From positions 905,784-969,783 of the forward strand of contig QEOQ01000041.1 in NCBI GenBank assembly GCA_010279815.1: 64,000 nt of DNA. The letters are read 5' to 3'. The stretch comes from Brachionus plicatilis. Lineage: Eukaryota > Rotifera > Eurotatoria > Ploima > Brachionidae. A program made the position numbers and the translations under genes. The notes below the pieces were generated by a model that ran no database searches, was not told where the DNA came from, and was given only the letters and a program-made list of their open reading frames with translations. Positions 1-12,090 of this stretch are shown here, in pieces (position 1 is the stretch's first letter; the number at the start of each line of letters is the position of its first letter).

Positions 1-786
1 ACTTTTTTTTGGGACTTTTAAACAAGTCTGGATTATACCAAAAAAAAATTTTTTTAAATTTCACGTCAACGTGAAAATTTCAATTCAAATTGGGATGACT
101 CAAAAATTACAGTGCAAAAATCTGATTTTTCGATATTAAGACATACGCTCCTATCATCTCATATCATCAAAAAATTTCTTAATACAATGTATCAATTTTT
201 TTCTTTATGCGATCCGAACAATGATTTGGTGAATGAAAACATTTTAATAATATGATTAAGTTAATGATTTATTTATTGAGTTGAACAACAATTAATTTAA
301 TTTTCAAATAAAATATTTCTTTTATTTAATTGACTTTGAATAAGTGGTAAATGATGCATTTATTTAAATTTTGGAAAAATTTCTGACAATGACCACAAAA
401 GAAGTTCACATATTTAAAAGCTAAATAAAAATTACTACTGAAACGATTGAAAAAAAAATTTATCATATAATCGATTATAATCAAATAGATGAATATAAGT
501 TGAAAAAATATTTGAATAATATATATGTTTGTTTTATAATTATGAACTTTAGTTTATCTTTATTATAAAATGAGAACAATTTATTTAAAATAAATTAAAT
601 TTGATTCAAAAAATGTCAGACTAATGCGAATAATAAAGACTTTAATTTTATTTTAATTTAATAATAAAAATGATACAAAAATTTAATGATAAGATATCCT
701 ATAAATAATTGAGAAATTTTCTTAAAGGTAAGTTATTTAAGACACAAAAAGAAACTCTCTTGGCTCATATAAAACACCAATTCATC
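1..786. other. AT-rich sequence, no gene seen
   Basis: This stretch lies beyond the 3' end of the RhoGDI gene. It is low-complexity A/T sequence with stops in every frame. I see no splice-linked exons, RNA gene or clear repeat boundary. Confidence 0.5.
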
Positions 787-1543
787 TCACTTCCAGTCCT
801 TTGAAATTTCCAAAGTCCATTCCCACTTGGCATATATATTTTTGTCATCGTCCGTGATCGATGATTTCATGTGGTATTTGCCTCTTGCCATTAAGCCTAA
901 AATAAACAAAAAAAGGTAACAAAAAAATTTGTCATAACTAATCAAACAAACCCGATGGAGCCACTTCTTTCTCACTGATATACTCCTGCAATTCAGCCTT
1001 GGGTGCCCTACTGCCCATCATATAAGTTGATTTATCAGCTAAATAAAGCTTTCTAGTAATTTATTTACTTCATTTAAAATTAGTTTTACTTCTAATGGGT
1101 CCTTTATGAGCAGTCTGGACCAATTTCAAGCCACTTACTATGTCTCTTTGAACATAAAATTGGAGTTTCATTCTATACACAGCTCCTTCTTTAAGCGTAA
1201 TGACTTGATCTTTGAGTCTATCTACATTTTCTTTTAAATCAAACACCAATTCACCATGATCTTCTGGAATTAGGACGAGCTTTTTCAGAATAAGTTTGCT
1301 CTCAATGCTTGGTTCTAATTATGTTAGATTTAAAATTGGTTCAGTGATTTTTTGTTTGTTTAATTTACCGATGATTACGTTTATGGCTCCTCCGATTAGC
1401 TGCTGTTTGTATTTGGTTAGTGACTGATCGTCCTGGTCTTTGTTCCACAATTCGCTGATAGGAACATTCCGCGGCGGTATATACTTGGAGTTGACTTCAT
1501 CTTCGTCCAAATGTTCGTGCTCGGAGGCGTCACTTTTGTTCAT
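787..1543 (-). CDS. ARHGDIA-like: Rho GDP-dissociation inhibitor (RhoGDI), 4 exons
   Basis: Coding exons (complement) are 1369..1543, 1090..1314, 952..1038 and 787..896, giving 198 aa; the introns are 54, 50 and 55 bp with GT/AG ends. RhoGDI is a cytosolic protein that holds prenylated Rho/Rac/Cdc42 GTPases in the GDP form and extracts them from membranes. The N-terminal regulatory arm carries the family pattern ending in DDQSLTKYK. The immunoglobulin-like domain includes LKEGAVYRMK, RDIVSGLK, TYMMGSRAPKAE and SGLMARGKY, and the protein ends ITDDDK...WEWTLEISKDWK, as in animal RhoGDIs. In-frame stops before and between exons disappear once the short introns are removed, which confirms the model. 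Length matches the family (about 200 aa). An upstream in-frame ATG would add 14 residues; I chose the one that gives the usual acidic N-terminus. Confidence is high for the family; the paralogue is not resolved. Confidence 0.93.
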
Positions 1544-3880
1544 TATTAAATCACTTGAACAAATTTCTAAATAAAATTCAATCAAGTTATTGAAAATGAG
1601 ATTTTATTAGCACAATAAAATTTGAAATCACTTTTGCATGAAATTGAAATTTTGAATTTTTTTTTTTTCATTACTTTTATTACGACAAAAAATTGCGAGA
1701 GAACAGAAAGAAAAAGAACACTTGATACTTGTGTGAATGAGTGAGTGCTTTTGATATTAGAAATAAATTTGATTTTCAAAAGCAATCATGGAAAAATGCT
1801 TTGAAATTGTCTTCTTTAAAGGAACCACCAATAGTTGATAATTTATTACATTCATTTCATGGGCGAAAAAAAAAATAATTCTGTTAAATACTAAATTTAT
1901 CATTTTTAAATTATTACCAAAATTTATATTAAAATTTGCCATGATGATTCATTTGTTCTCTCCGAGATTTTTTTTTTGAATTTTTTTAATTTTTATGCAT
2001 TTGAGGGGAGGGAGGTACACTTGAAATAATTCCATTTGATCCAAATTTACTTAAGCAAGCTTTCAAATCAAATTAAATCAAATATTAATCTCTTTCATCG
2101 ATTGAGTTAAACCGATCAGATTTACCAAATTAGTAGCAAATATTTATTTCAAAAGCTTTTACATTCGTGAAAATTTTTTTTTAACTAAAAATAAATTAGA
2201 ATAGAAACAGATAGTTTCCATGGTTAGTATATCATTTCTAAATTTAAATGAAACTTATCACTCTTTCTAGAAACTAATTTATAATGATTATAAATTTTAA
2301 TCAATTTGATTTATTTTTACATTTTAAAAACAGGATCTACTCAATTTGTAACTTTTTCTTTAACATTTTTTTACTGTAAACCATCTACTCGGTTATCAAA
2401 GAGTTCGAAAATAAAAAATCTCATTTCTTTTTTCCTTACTCCATTTAAGATTTATAATTAAAAAAATTCAATATTTAAAAACACCATTTTGAAGACAAGC
2501 AAACAATCTTGGGTTATTTAATTTTTGCTCTCTTGATTCAATGAGTAAATTATTTATTTTTGATTATTGTGCTTATATAAAATTTATCAAATATATTTAA
2601 TTATTATTTATTCGTTTTTATCAAAATACGCCTGATTAAAATTTAACTTCCTAGACTAATAAAATAAATTTGAACAGGAAATAATCTAATTTGGTTATTT
2701 TGATTTTGATTTAAAGGGATATTAATTAAGAAAATGCTCTAAGTAATTTTTCTCTTTGTTTTTTCAAGTAGTCTTTTTTTCTTAGACTGCTAATTTAAAT
2801 TCAATATTTGCGTTTAAAAAACATAATTTGATCTATGAATGTTTAATGTGCAACATTCCATTCAAATTTACCTTGATGAAATCTACAAAACTTCATGAAC
2901 AAAACTGGTTTTTGATCTATTCAGCAGAATAATTTTAAAACTTTAAAAAAATTAATTTTATCTTAAATCAAAAGCAAAAATATGCTAATTTAAAAATATG
3001 CTCGTATTCCCTTGTAAGAAGCTAGGAAAGGCAAATTTTAATCTGAAATAACTCTTTTTTTGCATTATTCTCTGAGTATTATGTAAAAAATTTGATTACT
3101 TAGTGATTTTTTATTTTGAAAAAAATTTTCATGTAAATTTAATGTGATTTAATTGTGGCGTTATTTTTACTTCGAATTAGACGAATTCATGGATTTTTTT
3201 TCTACATCTATACACTAGGACGCTAAACGAACAAAAAAATTGTGAATTTTTCCAAACCTATCAAACTATGCAAGTTTAACACAAATCATTTTTTTTTATA
3301 TTTTTGAGAAAACTTGTCAAAAACTTACTTTACATTTCATACCCTAGATATTTGACTTTTGAATTAATTTTAAGAAAAATTAGCTTCTTTAACAAAATTA
3401 GCTTCGACACCCATGAATACAAAATTTATTCAGATCAATATTTAAAACAGTTTGACTGACAGAAAATTCGGAAAAAACTTTTTACTCCAAAGTAATTGTT
3501 TAACATGCCCGAAAAAAATGTAATTATATTTTGTTAAATTAATGAAATACGACTTGATTGAAAAATAATTAAAATAATTTGAGGCGACGACTTGAAATAT
3601 TAGAGCTTAATAGATTTTTGTTGATCAAAATTTGTAAGACTTAATACAAGCCAGATCATTGATAAAAAATTTTTATGAATTTTTGCAGAATTTAAAAATA
3701 AAAAAAAAAAAGCTCACGAATGCAAATTTATATTAAGCCCTCGAATGACAAAACAATAGAAATCTTACTATTTATACAATCACGAAGATACCATTTTTTT
3801 CAAAAAATAAAATTTTATTTTTGAATTTTAGCGTTCCAATCACCTTTTTAAAAAAGCTCAAACACTTTTACCAAATAAAA
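1544..3880. other. Intergenic between divergent RhoGDI and PHGDH
   Basis: About 2.3 kb separates two divergently transcribed genes and must hold both promoters. Short open frames on the minus strand at 1582-1942 are A/T-rich and resemble no protein family. No sharp motif, repeat or RNA gene was recognised. Confidence 0.45.
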
Positions 3881-5007
3881 ATGGCACTAAACAATATTAA
3901 AAATGTTCTAATTAGCGATGATGTTAATGCTAAATGTGTAGAAATCCTACAAAACAATGGTTTCAACGTGGTCAAAAACACATCTCTGTCAATCGATCAA
4001 CTTAAACAAGAAATTAAGGTAAATTTAAATTTCTCTTTTTGAAAAATTCAAAAAATATTTATGAAATAATCTTTAATTTTTTTGAATAGAATTATGATTG
4101 CCTAGTAGTTAGATCAGCGACTAAAGTGACCAAAGAAGTATTGAACAGTGGTGTTGGTAGCTTGAAATTGGTTGCCAGAGCCGGAACTGGTGTTGACAAT
4201 ATCGATTGTGTTTCAGCCAGTGATTTGAACATTTTGGTCATGAATGCAGTTGGTTCGAACACCATCAGCGCTGCTGAATTGACATGTGCCATGATTTCCG
4301 GCTTGGCCAGAAACTTGCAACTAGCCAACCAATCAATGAAGGATGGCAAATGGGAACGATCCAAATTTATGGGAACTGAATTGTATGGTAAAACCTTGGC
4401 AGTCTTGGGCTTGGGAAGAATCGGCAGAGAGGTCGCTTCGAGAATGAGAGCTTTCGGTATGAGAATTATTGGATATGATCCGATTGTTAAGACAGAAGAT
4501 GCTGCTCAGTGGAATATTGAGTCAATGAGTCTAGAGCAAATTTGGCCTCAAGCTGATTATATCACTGTACATGTGCCTTTCATGCCAGAGACCAAGAACC
4601 TCATTAACGCTGAAGTTATGTCCAAATGCAAGCGCGGATTTAGATTGGTAAATTGTGCCAGAGGAGGAATTATTGAAGAGAATGATCTACTCCAGGCCTT
4701 GAATTCTGGCCAGTGTGCCGGTGCTGGCCTTGATGTGTTTGCCGAAGAGCCGACTAAAAATTTTGATCTTGTTCGACACAATAATGTTATTTGTACTCCA
4801 CATTTAGGTGCTAGTTCGATTGAGGCCCAAAACCGTGTCGCTGTAGATATAGCTGAACAAATTGTTAAATTTGTTAAGTTCGGCAAACTCGAAGGAGGTG
4901 TAAGTGTTACAAATAAAATTTAAATAAAAAAAATTTTTCTATTTTTTTTTTCTCTAAAGGTTAATTTTGATAAATTACAAAACAAAAATATTGAAGCCAG
5001 AAATTAG
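3881..5007 (+). CDS. PHGDH: D-3-phosphoglycerate dehydrogenase, short form
   Basis: Coding exons are 3881..4018, 4090..4899 and 4960..5007, giving 331 aa. The enzyme oxidises 3-phosphoglycerate to 3-phosphohydroxypyruvate with NAD+, the first step of serine synthesis, in the cytosol. The NAD-binding Rossmann motif GLGRIG lies at residues 153-158. The catalytic set is in place: Arg237 in NCARGG, the Glu in DVFAEEP, and His284 in CTPHLGAS. The second intron opens with consensus gtaagt; reading through it would give a premature stop and a different tail, whereas the spliced tail begins GGVNFDKLQ, matching the family's GVVN. The protein stops soon after the catalytic core, so it lacks the ~200-residue regulatory C-terminal region of vertebrate PHGDH. 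EXOSC7 follows in the same direction 195 bp downstream. Confidence 0.94.
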
Positions 5008-5201
5008 AACGCTTGGTCGGATTAGACCATTTTATTTACTTAAGTTTTAGTTAGAATTTTTTTCTTGGACATTTATTTTTAATAACAAAAATAAAATTAC
5101 ACACTATTTATTTTTTATTTAAATATAAACCGTTCAGTCTTAACAAACTATCAAGCAGTTCAAAATTAGAAATTATTGAACTTCTTTTATCTAGATTTAA
5201 A

Positions 5202-6792
5202 ATGTGTGAAGCATTTTTGAGTGAATATGAAAAGATATTTCTACTTCATGGTGTACAAGTAATTATTAAATTTTTATTTATATCTTGATTTTGAAAGAAA
5301 ATTATCTAAGCTAGGATTAAAATTCGGTCTTTTTAATTAACTTCCGAAAGAGACTGAGAATCGATTTATTTAAGCTATCTTAATCATGGATAAACTAATT
5401 TTAGTAAAATTATAACAAATTTTTTTAAAAGATTAAAATCAATGTAAAAACTTTATTAAATTACCTAATTACTATAAAATTGGTAATTTTTTTTTAAAGA
5501 AACCAGAAAAACTATTTGATTTTTTATTTAAAACTTTTAATTTAAGCAACATTTTTAAACGAATTTTATAAATATTTTACTAAAAAAAATTAATTTAATT
5601 AAGCACAATAATTTTACCATTTAAAATTTGAGCTAATTTCAAATTTTGATTTTTAAAATTTTCGATTAAAGATTTTATTTTAAATTTATTCGATTTCAAA
5701 ACTAACAAATTAGTAGATTTATTAAATAAAAAACAAATTAAATAGCGGATTATTTGAAGAAAAAAAAATTTAAATATTTGTGTCTTATTTCAGGATGAAC
5801 TTCGTCTAGATGGCAGAGCACCAAACGATTACCGACCGATTAAGGTTGAATTTAATAAAATCAATAACAGCTACGGATCATGCCAGCTTATCTTGGTAAA
5901 TTAATTTTATTTTTTGAAAATATTTTTTTGAATATTTTTAAAGGGAGATACTAAAGTTATTGCTGCGGTTAAAGCCGAATTAGATACACCGGATGCATTT
6001 ACCCCAGATTTTGGAAAATTGGATTTTTTTGTAGACTGGTAATTCATTTTAATATAAAAAAAATATTTGAAGTTTTTTTTTAAGTTCGGCTAATGCTGCT
6101 CCGGAATTTCAGGGAAGAGGCGGCGAGCAAATAGCATCACAAATTGTTAATATTCTCTCTAATTTATTTTCTCCAAAAAATTTTGATCTAACTCAGTTGA
6201 ATATTGTTTCTGGTAAAAAATGCTGGCATTTATATGTAGACATTGTGGTACGTTAAATTTAAGGTCTTAAATTAAAAGAAAAATCAAAATTTAAAATAAG
6301 TTATTGGAATCTTCTGGGAATCTTTATGACGCGTGTGCATTGGCAACTAAATTAGCATTAGCTCGAGCAAGATTTCCACGTTTAGCGACAAAGTCAGATG
6401 ATGAAGGCCAAATAGAAATTGATTTTGCAGATGAAGATGAAGAAGCTATGCAACTTAATGTAGATAATCTACCTCATTCAGTTAGTGTATGTAAAATAGG
6501 AAATAATTATGTAGTCGATTCAGACTTAAAGGAAGAATCTGTTACCAAAGTGAGAATTACATTCGGATTTGATGATAAAGGAAATATACGATATACTAGC
6601 AAAGATGGTTTTGGTAGTCTTGATCCCGACTCTTTATACTCAATAGTTGATGTAAGCTTAAGTTTTTATATTTGCTTGTTACTAGATGAATCAAAATTTT
6701 ACTTTTAGATTGCTAAAAATTCTTCAAAAAAACTTCAAGAGTTTTATTTTGAAGCTATTTCCAGAATAGATGACAAATATTTTTCAAATTAA
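5202..6792 (+). CDS. EXOSC7: Exosome complex component RRP42 (RNase PH-like)
   Basis: Coding exons are 5202..5258, 5794..5895, 5944..6038, 6085..6247, 6301..6651 and 6709..6792, giving 283 aa. RRP42 is one of six RNase PH-fold subunits of the barrel-shaped RNA exosome, which handles 3'-5' RNA processing and decay in nucleus and cytoplasm; in animals the ring itself is catalytically inactive and structural. Diagnostic segments are FLLHGVQ-DELRLDGRAPNDYR at the start, GDTKVIAAVKAE, the FVDCSANAAPEFQGRGGE block spanning an intron, WHLYVDI-LLESSGNLYDA, and a C-terminal part with VCKIGNNYVVD and GSLDPDSLY. The first intron is 535 bp, the others about 45-60 bp, all GT/AG with phases that agree. Length is close to the human protein (291 aa). 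Confidence 0.94.
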
Positions 6793-7936
6793 ATAAAAAA
6801 ATTAACAAAACTATTTCTCTTTTTTGTCAAAAACAACTAGTGTTACTTCTTAAATGATTATTTTTATTTGATAGTCATTTTGACATGTTTAAAAAAAATT
6901 TAAGCCTTGAAAAATGCTACTGATTAAGATTGGATTTTCATTAATAGCTTGTTTGTGAGATCTTGAAAATTTTTTTTTTGTTATTTGATTTTTTTTACTC
7001 CAAATAAACTCATTTAAAAAATTAGACAAATTTATACATTTAGTTTAACAGAAAAGTAAAAATTCAAAAATTCAATTATTTTGTTCAATGTTAATAAAAA
7101 GTCCAATTTTTTACACATTCTAATAAATTTTATGATAAATGCAAATCATATAAAAATGGATAAAATGAATGAATTAATCTTGCGCAAGTAAAAACTGGTT
7201 CAAAATTCATTAACGAAATATTATTTGAAGTTTTTAAAGTAAAACAAATTTTTAGTCAACATTTTTTTGAAAATCAATTTAAACCCAGCTTAAGAGCTTT
7301 TGTAAGTGTTTTAAAAGAATATTAAATCAAAATTTAGTCTTATTTTCTAAAAATAGAATAAATATTTTGAAAGCGGAATTCAAAAAATTTTAATTTATTT
7401 TTTAATATTTCAGAATTTTTTACATTTAATATAAATTTTAAGAAAACAAGATTAAAATTTAAACTCTTATGAATCTTTTTTTTAATTCTGTTTAACTTTG
7501 AATAAAATTTATTAAATCAAATTTAAAACTAGAATCGATCTTTTTAAATTAAATCATAAGCTTCTTTCAAAAATTTAATAAAAACATATAATTGATGCAT
7601 ACTTCTGGTGAAAGAAATATTATTGAAAATTAGTTTGAAAAAAAGTATTTTTTGCTGAAATTACTTTTAAAATATGTTGAATGTGGATTTAGAGGACATT
7701 TTGCGAAAATATTTGATATCAAATAGAATATGAAAAATTTAATGATTTTATTTCAGTCTGCATATAGAATTTAATTCTTTCTAGGATTTAATTATCTTTA
7801 AAGTTTTCAAATAAAGATTTTGCAAGAATCAATTTAAGATTAATTAGAAAAAAATTATATTTTTTTTATTCAAGATAAACTTTTAAACTTAAGTTTATAA
7901 AGAATGATCTGCACGGTAAAACATCTTGATAAATAG
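6793..7936. other. AT-rich intergenic, no gene seen
   Basis: Low-complexity sequence follows the EXOSC7 stop. Stops are frequent in all frames and no exon, RNA gene or repeat border could be supported before the element starting at 7945. Confidence 0.5.
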
Positions 7937-7944
7937 AGTAGTCT

Positions 7945-8196
7945 CAACGGCGTAGCTAGAGGGGAACTGAGCAATGCTCTAAGTCCCCTTTAAAATTTAT
8001 TTTTATTTATCAAAAAAGTCATAATTTTTCAGTTAAATTGAAAGTTTACAAAAACATTAGAAAATTAATTAATATATTTTAAAAGTCATAGATCAAATTT
8101 TCTTTTGTTGTAAATTCCATCAAACATAATTTCAAAAATAAAAATCTTTTTTCCACTTCGAGCATCCCCATTTGAAAATGTCTGGCTACACCCTTA
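7945..8196. mobile_element. hAT-type MITE, 252 bp
   Basis: Near-terminal inverted repeats read GGCGTAGCTAGA on the left and, on the opposite strand, GGTGTAGCCAGA on the right. They are flanked by agtagtct (7937-7944) and agtagttc (8197-8204), an 8-bp duplication with two mismatched end bases. Inverted ends of this GGCGTAGC type with 8-bp duplications are typical of hAT superfamily non-autonomous elements. No coding potential is present. The border on each side could be off by a few bases. Confidence 0.6.
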
Positions 8197-8204
8197 AGTA
8201 GTTC

Positions 8205-8516
8205 CTTTATGGAATTTTTTACCATCAGAAGTGAAGACTTTATTTTAAAAAATATAGAAATCTCCCATACTAAGTTAAAAATAATAATAATAATTTTTGT
8301 TATACATTGTTCAATAAAGTCTGTTTAAATTTTTCAAAATTTTCATAAGATTTGGAACTTTTTTTGAAAATTCAGGTTTCATCTAGATCTAACAGGATTC
8401 AAAGTTAAAGAATTTTTGGCAACCCCAATAGTTTGGGCAAAGTTAAATTCAGGAATTAAAAAAAAAAATCTATTTTATAATTAAGTTTATTTAAAAACTT
8501 AATCGAAATAATTTTT
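8205..8516. other. 3' flank of RPL7
   Basis: Sequence between the MITE and the RPL7 stop codon. It must contain the RPL7 3' UTR on the minus strand; AT-rich poly(A)-signal-like strings are too common here to pick one. Confidence 0.4.
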
Positions 8517-9567
8517 TTAAACCATACGTCTGAGTAATTGGTTAATGTACTCTTCACGGTTGCCGAAATCACCTCCTTCAGCAAAGTGGTTTCCTTTCTT
8601 TCTCCATCCACCGTTTGGATTGTTCAGTTTGAATGGCCACAAAAAGTTGGACACTTGCTTGAAATGTGGACCAACGTTTAGCAGTTCGTGGATAAGATCC
8701 TCCATACAAATGATGCCGTATTTACCTTTAAAAAATAATTTTAAATAAATTTAAAAAAAAATTCAAAAAAGTCAAATTCGACTATTTCTCATATGGTACG
8801 GACGAGCATCATTAATTTTAAATTTCAATCGTCAAGATTTTAAAATCATCGAAATAGACGAAACTTTTTCCAACAACAACAAAAAAATCTAAATTACCCA
8901 AAGCTTTTTCGATGATGGCATTGTCAGTCAAAGGAATACGCTGTTTGTTTACTTTAGCAAAGCCTCTTTTGTATACTAATTCTCTAACTGATTTCAAATT
9001 TGGATAACCCCAAGCGATGTATGGTTCAGCGATTCTTAACATGTTGATGGTAGCTTTGTTCAAACGAACGAAAGTACCGTTGTTTATTTGTCTCAAGCGG
9101 AACAATTTGAGGACTTTTCTCACTCTTGGGTGAACACCATTGATACTAGAAAAGCGGAACATTCATAAAAATATTTTTCCCAAAAATGGACTATGTTTGC
9201 TTACCCTCTGATACGGACAACAAAGGCCAAACTTGGTTGAGCTGGTACGTAGAAATTTTTGTGCTTTCTGGCCACACGTCTTAGCCTGATCAAATCTTGC
9301 TCTTTGCGTTTGTACTCGCGGACGTATTTTTCGGCACGTTTGAATATTTCGCGTTTGGTGTCTTGGAGTTTTTTTTTTTGCAAGATCAACGCTCTAGCTC
9401 TGGCCGCTCTGGCTTCGGCGTTCTGCTTTCTTTTTTTCAACAAAGTCTCTGGGACTTTTGGCAATGTTGGTGCTGTCTGTCTGGCAATTCAAAAAAAATG
9501 ATTAGATTCCATGATCTTGGCGGTGATTAAATGGGATATAAAATTAGCCTTACTTTTCCCCAGCCAT
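8517..9567 (-). CDS. RPL7: 60S ribosomal protein L7 (uL30)
   Basis: Coding exons (complement) are 9554..9567, 9205..9480, 8898..9145 and 8517..8725, giving 248 aa, exactly the human length. It is a structural protein of the cytosolic large ribosomal subunit. The first coding exon is only 14 nt (MAGEK-) before a gtaagg donor. The basic N-terminal helix runs [15 protein letters not shown]... and the uL30 core contains [42 protein letters not shown] and [15 protein letters not shown]. The last exon restores [16 protein letters not shown] and FLWPFKL, and ends LRRMV. Splice phases agree at all three junctions. Codons are richer in G/C than the surroundings, as expected of a highly expressed gene. 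Identification is essentially certain. Confidence 0.97.
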
Positions 9568-11439
9568 ATTAGAGCTATTTTTCAAATCTAAATAAATGGA
9601 TAGATGCAAATTAGTAAATGTAACTAGCGAGCGATGTGTCTATGGCTTGCAAATGAGCATAAAGTTTTGTTGTCTGTGGAAGAATGGTGAATGAAGCGGT
9701 TGCATATGCGCTAAGGTGAAGTGCAACATAATTTTTGTTTGAAAAAGAAAACTGAATGCAAAAAATGCTTTTGCTATTTTAAATTTTTAAGTTGGATGTA
9801 AAGCATGCACGTTTTAAATGGCCTTATGAATGCAAAAAAAGAAATTTAGTCTTTTCTTTTACAATGCAAATTCAATATTAACATTATTTTAGATTCAAAT
9901 TGACTTTTAACTAATTTGGCAACTTAACTTTTTCTTTGTTTTTCGAATTAAATTCAGCATGTGCTAATTCATTAACTAAAATCACTGATTTTTCATCAAT
10001 TTTACTAAATGAAAATAAATTGACTTTCTTTTCATAAAATTTCTTAGTTAATTTAAAAATGTGAATTTATTTTAAAAATAAAATTTGATGCTAGTTTTTC
10101 CAATCTTTAATTAAATTTAAAAAATTTAAGTTTTTATTTAACTTTTTAAATCAATCTTCTCTGGCTCAAAAAATTGCTCAAAATCAACTTATCCGTCTAT
10201 CTGCTAAATTTTATTTTTTCTAAGTAAAATTATGATTAATTTATAATTTTAATACAATTGAGAAAAATTAATAAGAATAATATCAGTTAAGAAAATTTAG
10301 AAAAAAAAATTTTATTAGTAATTTTAATTAAAAAATAACAAATTGCAATTAAATTCTCGAAATAAAGAGCATAATTAAAAAATTTTTATAATCTTAAAAT
10401 AGTTTTTCTATTTAATTTTTTGATCACTCAAAATTAATTCATTAAACAAACCAATTTAGGTGCTGTTCAAAAAATTTTCAATTCGTGGTGCTCAAAGTGG
10501 AAATTAAAAAAAAAAAATTTAAATAAGGTTCAGGAAATGCAAAACATATCTTAGGATTCGATTTTCGACCTCAAATTCGTAATCTGCATATGTGAAAACC
10601 CCAAAAAGCCAATTTTTTAGGGGTGATCGAAAAAAATTTTTTTGTCGCCTAGATGGGCTCAAAGGTTTCATTAATTTGCCAAAATATACCATGAAAAGAT
10701 GCATATATCTTAACCAAAAGTATATAAAAAATATTAAAATCACATATCACCTGAAAGAACGTAAAATTTTGTATTTTAAAAAATGCCTCATTTTGAACAC
10801 TTTTTTTAAGAGAAATAAAAGAGAAAAAAAGCCTACAAGTTGTTCCGAATTCTCTCTAGTTTCAGAATTCGCAAAAATTTTTTGCTATAAGTCCCAAACC
10901 ACAAATGCTTTTGGCTTGAAAATAAGATATCTTTAATACAAAAATGTCAAGCTTAAATTTGGTTTATAAAATTACTGGGATCTTAAGACATCAAAAGTGG
11001 TGCAAACCGTCCTTAATATAAGAAATGTTTCAATTATGATAAATTTTGGGGAAATTTCTTTAAATTTTAATTGGAATTTAAATTTTTGTTGTTTAATTTT
11101 AACTGAATTTGAAAAATTTACTATCTAAAAGGCTTGTCGATTTTAAAATCTTTCAGAAATAATCGATTAAATCAAAAATAATTACAGTCGGACATTTTAG
11201 TCAAATAAAGTTGATTTAGAATGTGAAAATACCTACAGTATTTTACACCAATTTACCAGAATTTACGAGAGTTAACGTAAAATTTACAAAACATAAAAAA
11301 TTCTATTAAAATCCATTTTTTATCTATTTTGTAACTTTTTAATTTTCTATGTTTAAATTAGTTGTTTATTTAAGTATTTGGCTCTTTAAAATTCTTTAAA
11401 ATTTTTCACTGAAACCAATTAAAATTTATAATAATAATT
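9568..11439. other. RPL7 upstream region, no further gene supported
   Basis: The first few hundred bases must include the RPL7 promoter and 5' leader. A 114-codon open frame at 10592-10936 and an overlapping antisense frame have A/T-driven lysine/phenylalanine composition and no family motif, so I do not call them genes. Confidence 0.45.
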
Positions 11440-11760
11440 ACAAGCTACGGCAAGTAAGCTTGCGGAGGCGGTCTTCTAGGACATCGCCTATGGTAGCACA
11501 TTGCACTATAAAAGGAAAATTACATAAAATTACAGAAATAAGAGAACTGATAAGATATAGGATCTAATAGACATCATTGTTAACTTTGTTTTACAATACA
11601 TTACACAAATAATAAGTAAAAAATTAGAAGGAACTGGAGAACCTGAGAACCTGAGAGGGGTATATAGTATAGAAATTAAAATGAAATTTAAATAAAAATT
11701 AAATAGAATTTAAATAACCATTAAATAATTTTTTTTAGTTCGGCGAAAACGGCGAAATGA
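11440..11760 (+). repeat. Non-LTR retroelement 3'-region fragment
   Basis: The block around 11455-11500 (aagcttgcggag, ctaggacatc, ctatggtagc) matches in order the 3' untranslated part of the retroelement at 63.7 kb. Both copies are preceded by an ata/ataata tract and followed, a hundred or more bases on, by a T tract ending ttttttagttc. No coding sequence remains here. It is probably a truncated or internally deleted copy of the same family. Confidence 0.6.
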
Positions 11761-11817
11761 GCTAGAGCTTTATTTTTGAAAAAAAAATATTATGCAATAA
11801 TTTTTCCCAATATTTTA

Positions 11818-12090
11818 GGAGGCATATAATAGATTATATTTCAGTTGACAGTGGTAAACCCGAAAAAATTGGTTTAAAATTTTTTTTTTAATTTTATGGT
11901 GTATATTACACATTTTATTTATGTTGGCAGAGACTACCCTGGATTAAATCTGAAAAAAAAATTTTTATTTTTAGGACGAATATCATACATTTTATTTTTG
12001 TAGACAGTGGTAAACCCGAAAAAATTTGAAAAAAATTTTTTTTTCAGGGGACATACCATTGATTTTTTTTAGTCAGTCTATTGTAATTTT
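11818..12090. repeat. Degenerate tandem repeat, period about 78 bp, ~3.3 units
   Basis: The segment gacagtggtaaacccgaaaa occurs at 11847 and 12003, with a diverged middle copy at 11926 (ggcagagactaccctgg), a spacing of 79 and 77 bp. Each unit also carries an ata-cattttattt-type stretch and an A/T tract. A partial fourth unit follows. No coding potential was seen. Confidence 0.65.

Noticed and set aside
4900..4923. PHGDH ending at the in-frame TAA at 4921-4923
   Set aside because: A consensus gtaagt donor at 4900 and an acceptor at 4959 give a tail that continues the family's conserved Val-Asn; the read-through tail does not.
8726..8897. Possible snoRNA in RPL7 intron 3 (ribosomal protein introns often host them)
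   Set aside because: tgatg/gatgatt-like C-box words are present but no convincing D box and terminal stem could be paired.
10592..10936. 114-codon plus-strand open frame overlapping a 74-codon minus frame
   Set aside because: Lysine/phenylalanine-rich A/T translation, overlapping antisense frame of similar quality, no motif and no splice-linked partner.
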